DNA of 64,000 nucleotides, taken from assembly GCA_030760725.1 (NCBI GenBank), contig JASWHV010000009.1:97452780-97516779 (forward strand), in the 5' to 3' direction. Within the stretch, counting starts at the first letter, position 1. Each line of letters opens with the position of its first letter. A program made the position numbers and the translations under genes. The notes below the pieces were generated by a model. It did no database searches, was not told the DNA's origin, and saw only the letters and a list, made by a program, of their open reading frames with translations. Below, piece by piece: positions 1-10,385 of this stretch. Origin of the DNA: Neostapfia colusana. Lineage: Eukaryota; Streptophyta; Magnoliopsida; Poales; Poaceae.

Positions 1-996
1 ATCGCGTATAGAAGGACAAGCTCAGGGAGCTACCTACGACGGACTACTTCAGCAAGAGTTTGAGCAACAGGAACCGTAAGAAAAAGGCAAGTGCCACTTG
101 ACCATATTGATCCTATATTTTGGGAAACTGTTTTGTTTGCGAAAAGGTGTGTGTGCTGAATCAAACATGATGGAAAACCCTTTCATAGGAGTTTACTAGT
201 TTTGATTAAACCACCCTTGTCACCAGGGAAGTTTATGAGTCGGGTATGGTTTTTACTTTTTGCTTCGCTGAGTCCACGGGATTTTTGGAAGCGAGATAGA
301 TGTGTATAGCTAACTGCACTCATAATGATAATGAGAAACTGATGTTGTTAATGAACATGGATCGGAGGGAGATCTAGGCAAGCCTGGGTTTGTGAATGAG
401 GTAGAATGAGATGGTGGTTTTACTTGTCTTAGATCTAACGATCAGTTCATCCGAGCCATGCCAGGAGAACAGTGCCACCACAAGGCCAATTATGGGTGCG
501 GCTTAGCTAAGTAATTAGGTAAGTTACTAGCTTGTTATGGACCGTAGAAGGCGCGGGGAACAGGAGTCGAGTGAGGACTGCCCTGGGAACTGCATGGCAC
601 AAGAGGGAGCCCGTGGGTGGGAGAATTGGAGATTCTAGCCTGCCGGTGAAACCTTAGTGAGTCCATACATCTAGTAACCCCTTTGTAAAGGCTATTTTGT
701 GATCTCTTGACCACACCGACGGTTGTGTACTGGTATAATGGAGGTTATGCAGTCACCCACGCGTGACGAAATCACAAACTTGTGGGTAAAGTGGTACAAA
801 CTCTGTAGAGTCTGAAACTATCATGATAGCCGTGCTTACGGTCACGAGCGCCTAGACAACCCACATGATTAGTTGGGATGGTTTTGGTTATGGATGGTTA
901 ACGTATGGTTATGGTTTTTGGTTATGGTTTGGTTATGGTTTTGGTTTTAGGGACTCTTGAGTCCGGGTGATAAGATTTGGTTGCATGACTGTTGAG
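1..996 (+). repeat. LTR X1, part before the V insertion
   Basis: This is the inner part of a gypsy LTR whose start lies outside the window. It matches X2 from 39668 to 40660 base for base apart from scattered changes. It holds a degenerate TTATGG/TTTTGG run near 885-945. It is interrupted at 996/997 by element V; the uninterrupted site is seen in X2 at 40651-40670. No coding potential is evident; the short ORFs here are broken or absent in X2. Confidence 0.85.
992..996. other. Target-site duplication of V, left copy (ttgag)
   Basis: The 5-bp ttgag directly precedes the TG of the V 5' LTR and recurs at 13945-13949 directly after the V 3' LTR. X2 has it once (40656-40660). Confidence 0.93.
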
Positions 997-3900
997 TGTA
1001 ACACCCCAAAACCTGTTATAGAGGGGAATTTAAAATTTTTGGACGTAATGCATGTGGTGAAACAATTCAAATTCAAACTGGAAATTAAATTTGAATCAAA
1101 ACAGAAAAGGAAAAGAAAAAAGAAAAAGAAAAATGGCTAGTGGGCCGAAACCCACCTCAACCGGCCCAACAGCCCGCGGCTGTTTCCCCCTCCCCCTCTC
1201 TCTGCCGCGCGGGACCCACTTGTCGGCACCTTCGTCTCCTACCGCCACCCGGTTTTCTTTCAAGATCCCGCGCCCGATCGCACCTGCCCTCTCCGGATTC
1301 TGTGCACCCAGAGCCGCGATCTCCAGTCCACGCGTGCGGCACCATCTCAACCGACCGCGCCGCCCTCCCTCGCCCATTTAAGCGCTGAAATCCGCCCCTT
1401 TTTCCTCCCCGATCGGCCCACCTCAGTTCCCGGTGAGAACCGAAGCTCCCATCGCCGTTTTCTTTCGATCTCCGCCCGTTCTCTCCGATCTAATGCGTGT
1501 AGTGTGTCCTGCCGCCGCCGGGGATTCTTGCAGGTGAAGGAGACCCGGTGTTTTGCGCTCTAGACACAGCTCCGGTGAGCACCGCCGCGTTTTCCCCTCG
1601 GACCTCATCGCCGACCGCCTTCCCGGGACTCCGAGCTCAAGAAAAACCCCGAGGTGAGATCCCCAACCTCCCCTCTTTCATTCTATGCCAAGAAATCCAA
1701 GTTTTAGGAAGTATAGACGAAAACCCGAAACTCTCCGGCGAGATCGCCGCCTCCCGCCGCCGCGCGCCGCCGGGCAGCGCCGCCCGGCACACGGCCAGGG
1801 CGATGTGGCCCCCTGAGGCCCGTCCATTTTAAATCGTGCGGTCCCGAATAGATCTGACCCGTACCGCTTCGCGTTATAATCTCAGCCTTCTGTTTTAAAT
1901 CCAACAGCCCACGTCAGCCCCGCGTTATAAAGGCCAGGAATCTTACGCGCTACCCCCTGGGGACCTCGGAAAACACGAGCTAGCCCCGGAAACTTCTGAT
2001 CTAGCCCCTGGACCCTTAGAAATTCATGTAAATTCATTTAAAAATCAGTTTTAGCCCCTGGACTTAATAAGAATTAGGAAGACCTCCCTGTTTTGCACAC
2101 TTAGACCCCTGAAAAATTTAGAAAATGAGAAAGGGGGCCACCACAGCAGTGTGGATTTGCACATCAGCCCCTGAGGGTTATTAATTTCAGGAAATTGAAT
2201 ATGTGAATAGGATTTAAAATTCAAACATAGGTATATGTTCAGTTTAATTATTCTAGCCCTGTTTAAAATTGGTAGAACAATCTAAGATCTGAATTTAGAG
2301 GGGAAAGAAACTTTTAAACTCAATGGGATTGCTGTTTTGTAATTTATATCTGAAATATACCCTTTAGGCATAAAACAATTTTAAAATGTGGGAAAATGAA
2401 TCTAAGTAACCAAAAAGGAGTAGGAAAAACTTATAAAGGTTCTGTTCAGGTAATTGGAACAGTAGAAATTTTTGTATGAATTTAGGTTTTGTTTTATTGG
2501 TAGAAATTCATTTTAGGCTAGAAAATAATTCTGAAAATTGGTAAAAATAAATTTAAATTGATTCTCATCAGAGAGGAAGTCCAAAGATATTTTATTGAAC
2601 ATTTTAGATCAGAAAATATTCTGTTTAGGTGATATATCTTACTATTTTAATATTAAAGTTCACTTTTAGGCATAGAATCTGAAAATGTAGGAAAATAGAC
2701 ATGCATAATTAGAAAATGCAAAATAAGGTCCCCAAATCCAAAACTTCAAATTATGATTTTGTAGAAGATCTGAGAATCTATTTGGAGTAGGAAGTTACCT
2801 TTTATACAAATTTTGTGGCTAAGAGGTGTATTACCCAATATAGAAAAGTTGTGCAAATTGGAAATTCATATATTGTGTGCACTTAGGAATCTAAATATTA
2901 AAGCTAGAAATAATATATATGTTTAAAAGTGCATGAATGCTTAGGATCAACATATTTAGGGTAAACACAACACTTAAATATGTGTATTACTTTCATATGT
3001 ATGCATGTGTGATTTGCATGAGTGGAAATATGGACTATGGCTTATGGAATATTGTTTGCTTTTGCTATGTGTATTGGCATTAGTAGAACCAGCCCCAGAG
3101 CAGGTTCTCACCTTTCAAGATCAAGACTTTTCATTCCCAGAGCAACAGGAAGAAGGCAAGTGTCCTTGACCACTTTGATCCTATACTAGGATGTGTAGTT
3201 AGAATTATTTGCATTGTCAATTGAAATACGGTACCCATGCTAGGAAGTTTCCCTAGATTTTCATTATCTTACTTCCTTGTAGCCTGGGTTGGGAGTTAAT
3301 TTATTATGTCATTCATTTATACTACTTATGCTTAGCCATGCTTAGAATGGGATAAATGGGATATGAGATCATCAACTTGTTTACTTTACCCTTGAATGAG
3401 ATGTTATGAATTATGTAGAGGTAGGGATCGAGGCAAGTTGGATGCTTTGGTTGGTGCTGTGTGCACGAGACTCGGGTTTGTGTTTAGTGCTTGCCTGGAT
3501 CCTAAGGACCGGTTCATGGAGCATGTAACCTGGCTTTACCGTGCCAACCACATGCTGAGATGGGGCAGCTTGGCCAATTAATAAGGAGCATCTCCGGTGT
3601 AGTATGGGTGTTTGGATGGTGCGGGGAATAGGTGTCAGCTGGACTACCATATGAACCGCAAGGCTCAAGAGGGGGCCACTGCAGCGGGGTTGGAGCCTCT
3701 TGTATGCTGTTAGGGGTGAAACCTCAGTGGGACCACGCTCGTCGGAAATCCCTTTGTAAAGGCCTCGTAGTGATCTCCTGGCTACACACCTCAGAAGGGT
3801 GAACGTGGTTCGCAGCCACTGGCATAATGGAGGTTCTTCTAGTCCACCCGACAACAGGGGATGAAATCACTACATGTGGGTACAGTGGTGCAAACTCTGC

Positions 3901-4556
3901 AGAGTCAAAACTGTCATGACAGCCGTGCTCACGGTCAAGAGCGGCTTGGACTTATTCATGATTAGAGGATGATGGATCGGGAAGTTGAGGATGTTAAGCG
4001 GGAAGCTTAACATTGGAAATGAGACTATGTTTACTTGATACTGATGATGGGTTGAGGGATTGGGACCACTTCACCTATGTAGTAAAGTAGGTGCTTATAA
4101 GCTAAGCTGATAGGTATTATTTGCGTAGTGCTTTAACCATGAGTACAACCTCTCCTTGCTCTAGCCATGCATGACATAACTTTCCCACACTTGTTGAGTA
4201 CCAACGGTACTCAAGCTTGCTTTTCTGTTGGTTTAAATTGCTGCTCAGGTCAAGGGGATGATGTGGTGTTCAATGACCAAGACTTCGGACCCAAAGAAGT
4301 ATTCTAGGTTTACGGAGTCCCCCGCACAACGCCTGTGACGAAGCTCACAAGATTTATATTCCGCTGCTGTTTTATTTACATGTTATGAACATATTATCGT
4401 CCATCGAGATGTATGCTATGTAAGACTTATTTATATTCGAACACTTGGCTTGTAATAAAATGATGCTTCACTATTTGTCGTTACATGTATGAGAAAATGA
4501 TCATGGCATACATGTGATATTCACTCGGTTGCTCTTTGGAGAAACCGGATGTGACA
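997..4556 (+). repeat. V 5' LTR
   Basis: It starts TGTAACACCCC and ends GGATGTGACA, and matches 10386-13944 throughout. The first kilobase is GC-rich and resembles U3 to leader; cccatttaag near 1374-1383 lies where sister element V2 has a clear TATA box. Most of the rest is AT-rich. A 61-codon ORF at 3396-3581 is open in all four full-length LTRs of this family but shows no sign of protein-level selection. Confidence 0.95.
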
Positions 4557-4560
4557 GAAG

Positions 4561-4575
4561 TGGTATCAGAGCCAA
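4561..4575 (+). other. V primer binding site (initiator tRNA-Met type)
   Basis: TGGTATCAGAGCCAA starts four bases after the 5' LTR. TGGTATCAGAGC is the usual plant PBS complementary to the 3' end of initiator tRNA-Met. Confidence 0.92.
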
Positions 4576-4778
4576 GGTTGCCCATAGGAACGTGGACCCA
4601 GGTAGAAATTGACGTATTTAAGGATCCTATTTTCTTAAAAACTATTTTACAAAAGGTTTGGGTTGAAAGTGTTATTTAATGGGGTCACTTTATTTGTTCA
4701 TCTTGCCCCAACTTTTATTCAAAATACAATCTTTATTTAATTCTTATCTAACTTGATTTTAAATGCTTTATGTTTTAG

Positions 4779-5540
4779 ATGGTTCGCACCGCCCGCAAGT
4801 CCACCGGAGGGAGAGTTCCTGTAGCTGCCCTTGCCTTGAGAGAGGAGAACCGTCCGGTGACGTACCACTCCTACGTGTTGGTAGTAGGAGGCTTGTTGCG
4901 CCGTCTTCGGTGTATGCTCCACGCCACCGGCAATGATGGCAAGCTGATCATACACTACAGCTCCACCAGGACCATCCGTGAGAAGCGGGAAGAATGGAGC
5001 TCAGAGATGAGGATTATCCATGAAAACCAGCTGCTCAAGATCCACCGCTCTCCAGCTTGTCGGGCGACTCAGGCCGATGCTGAGAAGGATGTCACCTGGG
5101 AGGCCATCACCTGCCAGAGTTACATCAACCGTCGCCACCTGGACAGGACTGAGTACATGTATGTCCTCCAGCGTGAGAGTGGCACCGCGGAGTACAAGTA
5201 CCCGCCAGTGCAGCAGGGGACTTCCCACGAGCACATGGACCTGTGCCTGGAGGATGCAGCTATGCTCAGCACTCGACTGCAGGAGTGCCAACAGGAGCTT
5301 CAGAATGTTCGTGACACCCTGAAGGAGACTGAGGCGTTGCTTCGCGCCAGCTTGAGGGCGAGAGAAAGAGGAGATGGGAATGAACTGCGTGTCACCGTGA
5401 ATGACACATGGACTCCTGACTCCCCAGACCGCCGGGCGAGCAAGCGTCGCCACACTTCTACACCAGCAGCTTCCCCACCTAAAGCGGAATTAGAGGGCAG
5501 CCGCAATGATGAGGAAGACCCCGACGAGCCAGCTCAGTGA
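4779..5540 (+). CDS. ORF0 of V, histone H3 tail-like N-terminus plus coiled coil
   Basis: An intact 253-codon ORF between PBS and gag, of unknown function. The ATG is used because the homologous V2 ORF starts at the same ATGGTTC context. Residues 4-11 read TARKSTGG, identical to histone H3 residues 6-13, and the ungapped match runs on to residue 21 (11 of 18 identical). The middle has a W-E-A-I-T motif (about residues 105-110). Residues ~155-200 are heptad-like and probably coiled coil. The C-terminus has a TWTPDSP motif, a basic RRASKRR patch and an acidic end. W elements carry a homologous ORF0 sharing W-[ED]-A-[IL]-T and TWT-x-DSP but not the H3-like start. ORF0 is open while gag-pol of the same copy is broken. 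Presence of orf0 in this lineage is known; the H3 interpretation is inference. Confidence 0.85.
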   Translation: MVRTARKSTGGRVPVAALALREENRPVTYHSYVLVVGGLLRRLRCMLHATGNDGKLIIHYSSTRTIREKREEWSSEMRIIHENQLLKIHRSPACRATQADAEKDVTWEAITCQSYINRRHLDRTEYMYVLQRESGTAEYKYPPVQQGTSHEHMDLCLEDAAMLSTRLQECQQELQNVRDTLKETEALLRASLRARERGDGNELRVTVNDTWTPDSPDRRASKRRHTSTPAASPPKAELEGSRNDEEDPDEPAQ

Positions 5541-5880
5541 TACGAGTTGTTTAGAGTCATTTCCCTTATTTCAGCAGGTTATCGAGTAGTCGAGTCAATA
5601 CCCTATTTATTTGTTTGTTAATGTTTGGTGTGTGACGTGAGTTGTGGAAGCCATGGGAATTTGTCCACAACCTCATCTTTAAGATTGCTTGGCTTTGGTG
5701 TGTGAACTTCTATGAATCAATAGTGCATTTATTTTCGCGTGAGACATGACGCCCAAAGATCTATGTGCAATCTTCAGAAATTGTCTAGATATTAAGGCCT
5801 CAAAAGTTTAAGTTTACACAAGCAATTTGGGAAGTTAATGCATAATGATTAAAGTTAACATTTGGTTGATCATGATAGAT
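5541..5880 (+). other. Spacer between ORF0 and gag of V
   Basis: About 340 bp of AT-rich sequence without an ORF. The counterpart in V2 (27740-28057) is conserved, so it belongs to the element. I see no specific motif. Confidence 0.6.
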
Positions 5881-7020
5881 GGTTGGAAGAGGAAAAGGTC
5901 GTGGTGCCAACCCCAACAACAACAACGATGAGGCCGCCAATCCTCACCTTCCTGGAGGGCAAGACAGGGGTGATCGCCGTGAGGAGCTGATCCTATCTAC
6001 CAAATGATCGAAAATCAGAATCAGCTCATCCAGAGCTTAACTCAAGTGGTGGCCAACTTACACCAAGCTCCACCCCCACAAGCTGCACCACGTCAACCAA
6101 GGTTGAGTGAGTTTCTGGGAACTCAACCCCCAAAGTTTGCAAGTGCTGCTGAACCTCTGGAGGCAGATGATTGGCTAAAGACCATTGAGAGCAAGATGAG
6201 GATCATACAATGCCAAGAGTATGAGAGGGTGCTGTTTGCCTCTCACCAATTGCATGGACCTGCCGCTGATTGGTGGACCGCTTACGTGGCAGCCCATCAT
6301 GACCCCGAGAACATCACATGGGAAGAGTTCACGCGTAGTTTCCGCAACCACTACATACCAAGGGGTGAACTCAAAAACAAGAGAAAGGAGTTCTTGGGAC
6401 TGCAGCAAGGCAACATGACTGTGAGGGAATACCTCACTAAGTTCACCCAACTATCCCGTTATGCACCACGGGACATCGAAACGGATGAGCAGAAACAGGA
6501 CTGTTTTGTGGAAGGACTTACCATGGAAATGCAATGTGCAATGTCTTCAAACGAATATGAAAGCTTCCAAAAGATGGTAGACCGAGCGTTTGTCGTGGAA
6601 AGGAAGCTGAAGGCCTTGGAGAATGAAAACAAGAGGAAGATGGGATGGTCACACCAAGCATCAAGCAGCAACACACGTCCACGTCTGATGCAGCAACCTG
6701 CAGGGCAGACGAGCCATGCTGTGGTACCCTACCCGACACTGAGAAGGTACAACCCGAACGTTAGGCCTCCATTAGCACCAGTACAGCCGCAGCGTCAGTT
6801 TGTGCAGCAGCCACGCCCCACTTATCAACCTCGACCAGCAGGACAATGGGCCACAGAACCAACCACAAGACAACAAAGGCCAGACACCTAAAGTTGGGGT
6901 GCAATGCTTCAACTATGGTGAAGTGGGGCACTACGCTCATAAGTGCCCAAAGAAGAAGCCTATGAAGCCACAGCAGCAGAATGTGATGCAAGGACGGGTG
7001 AACCACGTGACCATGGAGGA
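5881..7020 (+). pseudogene. gag: V gag (capsid and nucleocapsid), frameshifted
   Basis: Gag forms the virus-like particle. The start is ATGGTTGGAAGAGGAAAAGG, matching the V2 gag start; a one-base loss near 5979 puts the next ~30 codons out of frame, and the main capsid part is open from 6004 to 6891. It carries the retrotransposon gag core (ADDWLKTIESKM ... WEEFTRSF ... PRGELKNKRKEF). A second frame change near 6840-6890 leads into the zinc-knuckle region at 6905-6946. That knuckle reads CFNYGEVGHYAHKC: the second cysteine of CX2CX4HX4C is Tyr, as expected from a G-to-A change, so zinc binding is probably lost. Confidence 0.9.
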
Positions 7021-10000
7021 AGCGCAAGAGGCACCTAACGTGGTAATTGGTAAGTTCTCTGCAAATTTACACATTGCAACCCTATTGTTCGATTCTGGTG
7101 CTACCCACTCATTCATTGCTCAAGGATTTGTTAAGAAGCATGATCTAGCAACAACACAAATGAATCATATGTTAGCAGTGAACTCTCCAGGGGGAGAAAT
7201 AAGAACAATACAAGTGTGTCCCAAGGTGAATCTAGACATCAATGGGGTAGTATTTACTGCAAACCTCATAGTGATAGACTCCCAAGGGATAGATATTATT
7301 TTGGGTATGGATCGGTTGACCAAACATAAAGGTATCATCCACTGTTGGACAAGAACGGTGGAACTAACTCACACTAGTGGCACAAAACTGAAGTTCATAG
7401 CCGTGCAAGAACCTAGGAGGGGCATTAAACTCAATCAAGTTGAGGTGGAAGTGGAAGAGATAAGGATTATCAGGGAATATCAAGACGTTTTTCTGGAGGA
7501 GTTGCCAGGTATGCCCCCAGATTATGAAGTGGAATTCACGATTGAACTAGTACCTGGAACAGCCCCAATATACAAGAGGCCTTATCGGATGGACTCCAAA
7601 CAGCTGGAGGAGCTCAAAGAACATATAAGAGAATTGACAGAGGAGGGGTATATTCGTCCTAGTTCCTCACCATGGGGAGCTCCAGTGATATTCGTACCCA
7701 AGAAGGACGAAACCCAAAGGTTATGCGTAGACTACCGTGCGTTGAATGAAGTAACCATCAAGAACAAGTACCCATTACCCCGCATTGATGACTTATTTGA
7801 TAAGTTGAGGGGATCTTGTGTATTCTCAAAGATTGATCTCAGGTCGGGATACCACCAACTGAAGATAAGGCAAACTGACATTCCAAAGACAGCTTTCGTA
7901 TCTCGGTAGGGCTGTATGAATACACCGTCATGCCGTTCAGGCTAACTAATGCCCCGGCGTGTTTCATGTATCTCATGAACAAGGTATTCATGGAATATCT
8001 GGACAAATTTGTGGTGGTTTTCATTGATGACATTCTCGTGTTCTCCAAAGATGAAGGAGAACATGAAGGACATTTAAGATTGTGTTGCAAAAGTTGAGAG
8101 AACACCAACTATATGCCAAGTTGAGCAAGTGTGAGTTTTGGCTGAAGAGAGTTCCCTTCTTACGACATATAATCTCAGAGGGAGGAATCTCCATAGATCC
8201 CGCCAAGATCGAGGATGTGCAGAAGTGGAAGACCCCTGAAAATGTCGGGGAAATTCAAATCTTTTTAGGATTGGATGGGTATAATCGACGGATCATTGAG
8301 GGTTTCTCCAAGATCTCGAGACCCCTCACCAAATTGTTAGAGAAGGGAATCACATTCACATGGACACCGGAGTGTGAGACGAGTTTCCAAGAGCTGAAGA
8401 AAAGATTGACAACAGCCCCAGTGCTAGTTATGCCAAATATGCAAAAGAATTTTTCGGTGTACTGCAATGCATCTGGACACGGGTTGGGATGTGTTCTCAT
8501 GCAAGAGGGGCATGTCGTTGCCTATGCGTCCCGGCAGCTCCGAAGACACGAGAAGAACTATCCTACGCATGACCTAGCCATAGTGGTCCACACATTGAAG
8601 ATTTGGCGGCATTACTTGATGGGAAAGAGGACAGAGATATATACAGATCAAAAGAGCTTAAAGTACATTTTCACACAGCCAGATCTGAATCTCAGACAAA
8701 GGAGATGGTTAGAGCTAATCAACGACTTTGATGTGGGCATCAACTATCATCCTAGGAAAGCAAACGTTGTGGCTGATGCTTTAAGCCGGAAGGTGCATGT
8801 CAATATGTTGAGCTTAAAGGACATGCCTATGGAATTGAAGGAAGAAATTGTAAAACTCAATCTATGTCTGGTAAATAGTGGTGAGGCCATCACCATGGAA
8901 GTGGACTCCACATTAAAGCAAGACATACGCAACGGTCAGAAGAATGACGAGAAGATACAAGAAATTAGAGAACTCATCAAAGAAAATAAAGCCCCTGGGT
9001 TCAGAGAGGATGAACAAGGTACGGTGTGGCATGGGAAAAGCATCCGTGTGCCTGAGGTGAAGGAGATCCGTGAACTGATTTTGAAGGAGGCTCATGATTT
9101 CGACTATTCCATTCATCCTGGGAGTACGAAGATGTATCATGACCTCAAGAGCAGATATTGGTGGTATGGCATGAAGCGAGATGTCGCAGAACATGTTGCC
9201 CTATGTGACACATGTCAGTTGGTGAAAGCAGAACATCAATGACCCACGGGACTATTGCAACCACTCAAAGTGCCTGAATGGAAATGGGAAGAAATCGGTA
9301 TGGACTTCATAGTGGGACTACCTAGGACCCAATCGGGATATGATTCGATATGGGTCATCATCGACAGGCTGACTAAGGTAGCTCATTTCATCCCCGTGAA
9401 AGAAAGCTACAGCGGATCCAAATTGGCATAATTGTACATGTCAAGAATCGTGTATTTTCATGGAGTGCCAAAGAAGATAGTGTCAGATCGAGGAACACAG
9501 TTCACCTCAAGGTTCTGGCAGAAGTTACATGAGACCATGGGAACTCATCTGAATTTTAGTTCTTCCTATCACCCCCATACTGACGGGCAGACAGAAAGAA
9601 CCAACCAAATCCTTGAGGATATGCTGAGAGCTTGTGCACTCAAGAACAATAGGAGTTGGGATAAGAACTTACCGTATGCGGAGTTCTCCTACAACAACAG
9701 TTATCAGGCTAGTACGAAGATGTCACCATTTGAGGTGTTGTATGGGAGGAAGTGCAGAACTCCACTATTTTGGAACCAAACAGGGGAAAGTAAAGTGTTT
9801 GGGACCGAGGTACTACAAGAAGCCGAGGCGAAAGTGAGGGAAATCCGCAATAATTTGAGGATAGCCCAGACCCGACAAAAGAGCTATGCCGATGTACGGA
9901 GAAGAGAGCTCATTTTCATCATGGGAGACTATGTTTATCTCAAGGTGTCCCCTATCCGAGGGCTTTGTCGGTTCAAGGTGAAAGGGAAGTTATCACCTCG

Positions 10001-10340
10001 ATGCATCGGACCCTTCCAGGTTCTGGAGAGGAAAGGTGAAGTGGCATATCAACTAGAACTACCGGCTCGCCTATCAGATGTGCACGATGTATTCCATGTA
10101 TCACAACTCAAGAAATGTTTAAGAACACCCGGAGAGATGTTACCCATGAATGAGGTGGACGTACGGGAGGATCTTTCTTATGCCGAGCAACCGGTTAAGA
10201 TTTTGGAGACAATGGAACGCCTCACAAGAAATAAAAGAATCCGAATGTGCAAGGTGCAGTGGAAGCATCACTCGGAAGCAGAAGCCACATGGGAGCGAGA
10301 AGACGAGCTCAAGGCGCAGTTCCCGGATCTGTTTTCCTAA
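7021..10340 (+). pseudogene. pol: V pol: protease, RT, RNase H, integrase, chromodomain-like tail; multiply broken
   Basis: Protease DSGATHSF lies at 7091-7114. RT has the R-x-L-N-E-V-T-I-K-N-K-Y-P-L-P block and an intact FIDD box at 8020-8031. RNase H shows YCNAS where family members have YCDAS, and the usual HDLEL is HDLAI with two residues missing, so two catalytic acids are gone. Integrase has the H-H-C-C finger, then MDFIVGLP, SDRGTQF and the ERTNQ glutamate. The C-terminus (KVQWKHHSEAEATWERE) is chromodomain-like. Breaks: one-base losses near 7908 and 8080, a TGA at 9239-9241 (CGA to TGA fits CpG decay) and a TAA near 9429. The codon order and motifs leave no doubt about identity; the enzyme is dead. 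Confidence 0.93.
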
Positions 10341-10368
10341 AGTCACCAATCTCGAGGACGAGATTTCT

Positions 10369-10385
10369 TTTAAGGGAAGTAGAGT
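10369..10385 (+). other. V polypurine tract (degenerate)
   Basis: TTTAAGGGAAGTAGAGT abuts the 3' LTR. Sister copies read ttaaggggggtag at this place, so the V tract has decayed. Confidence 0.75.

Noticed and set aside
885..945. TTATGG/TTTTGG run considered as telomere-like or functional repeat
   Set aside because: It is a short degenerate run inside the X LTR, also at 40550-40605; it does not match the plant telomere unit.
3396..3581. 61-codon ORF present in all four full-length V-family LTRs (also 12784-12969, 24461-24646, 30021-30206)
   Set aside because: The copies differ by several amino-acid changes at the same rate as the surrounding LTR, with no excess of silent changes, no start context and no family signature. 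Openness in four related LTRs can be chance.
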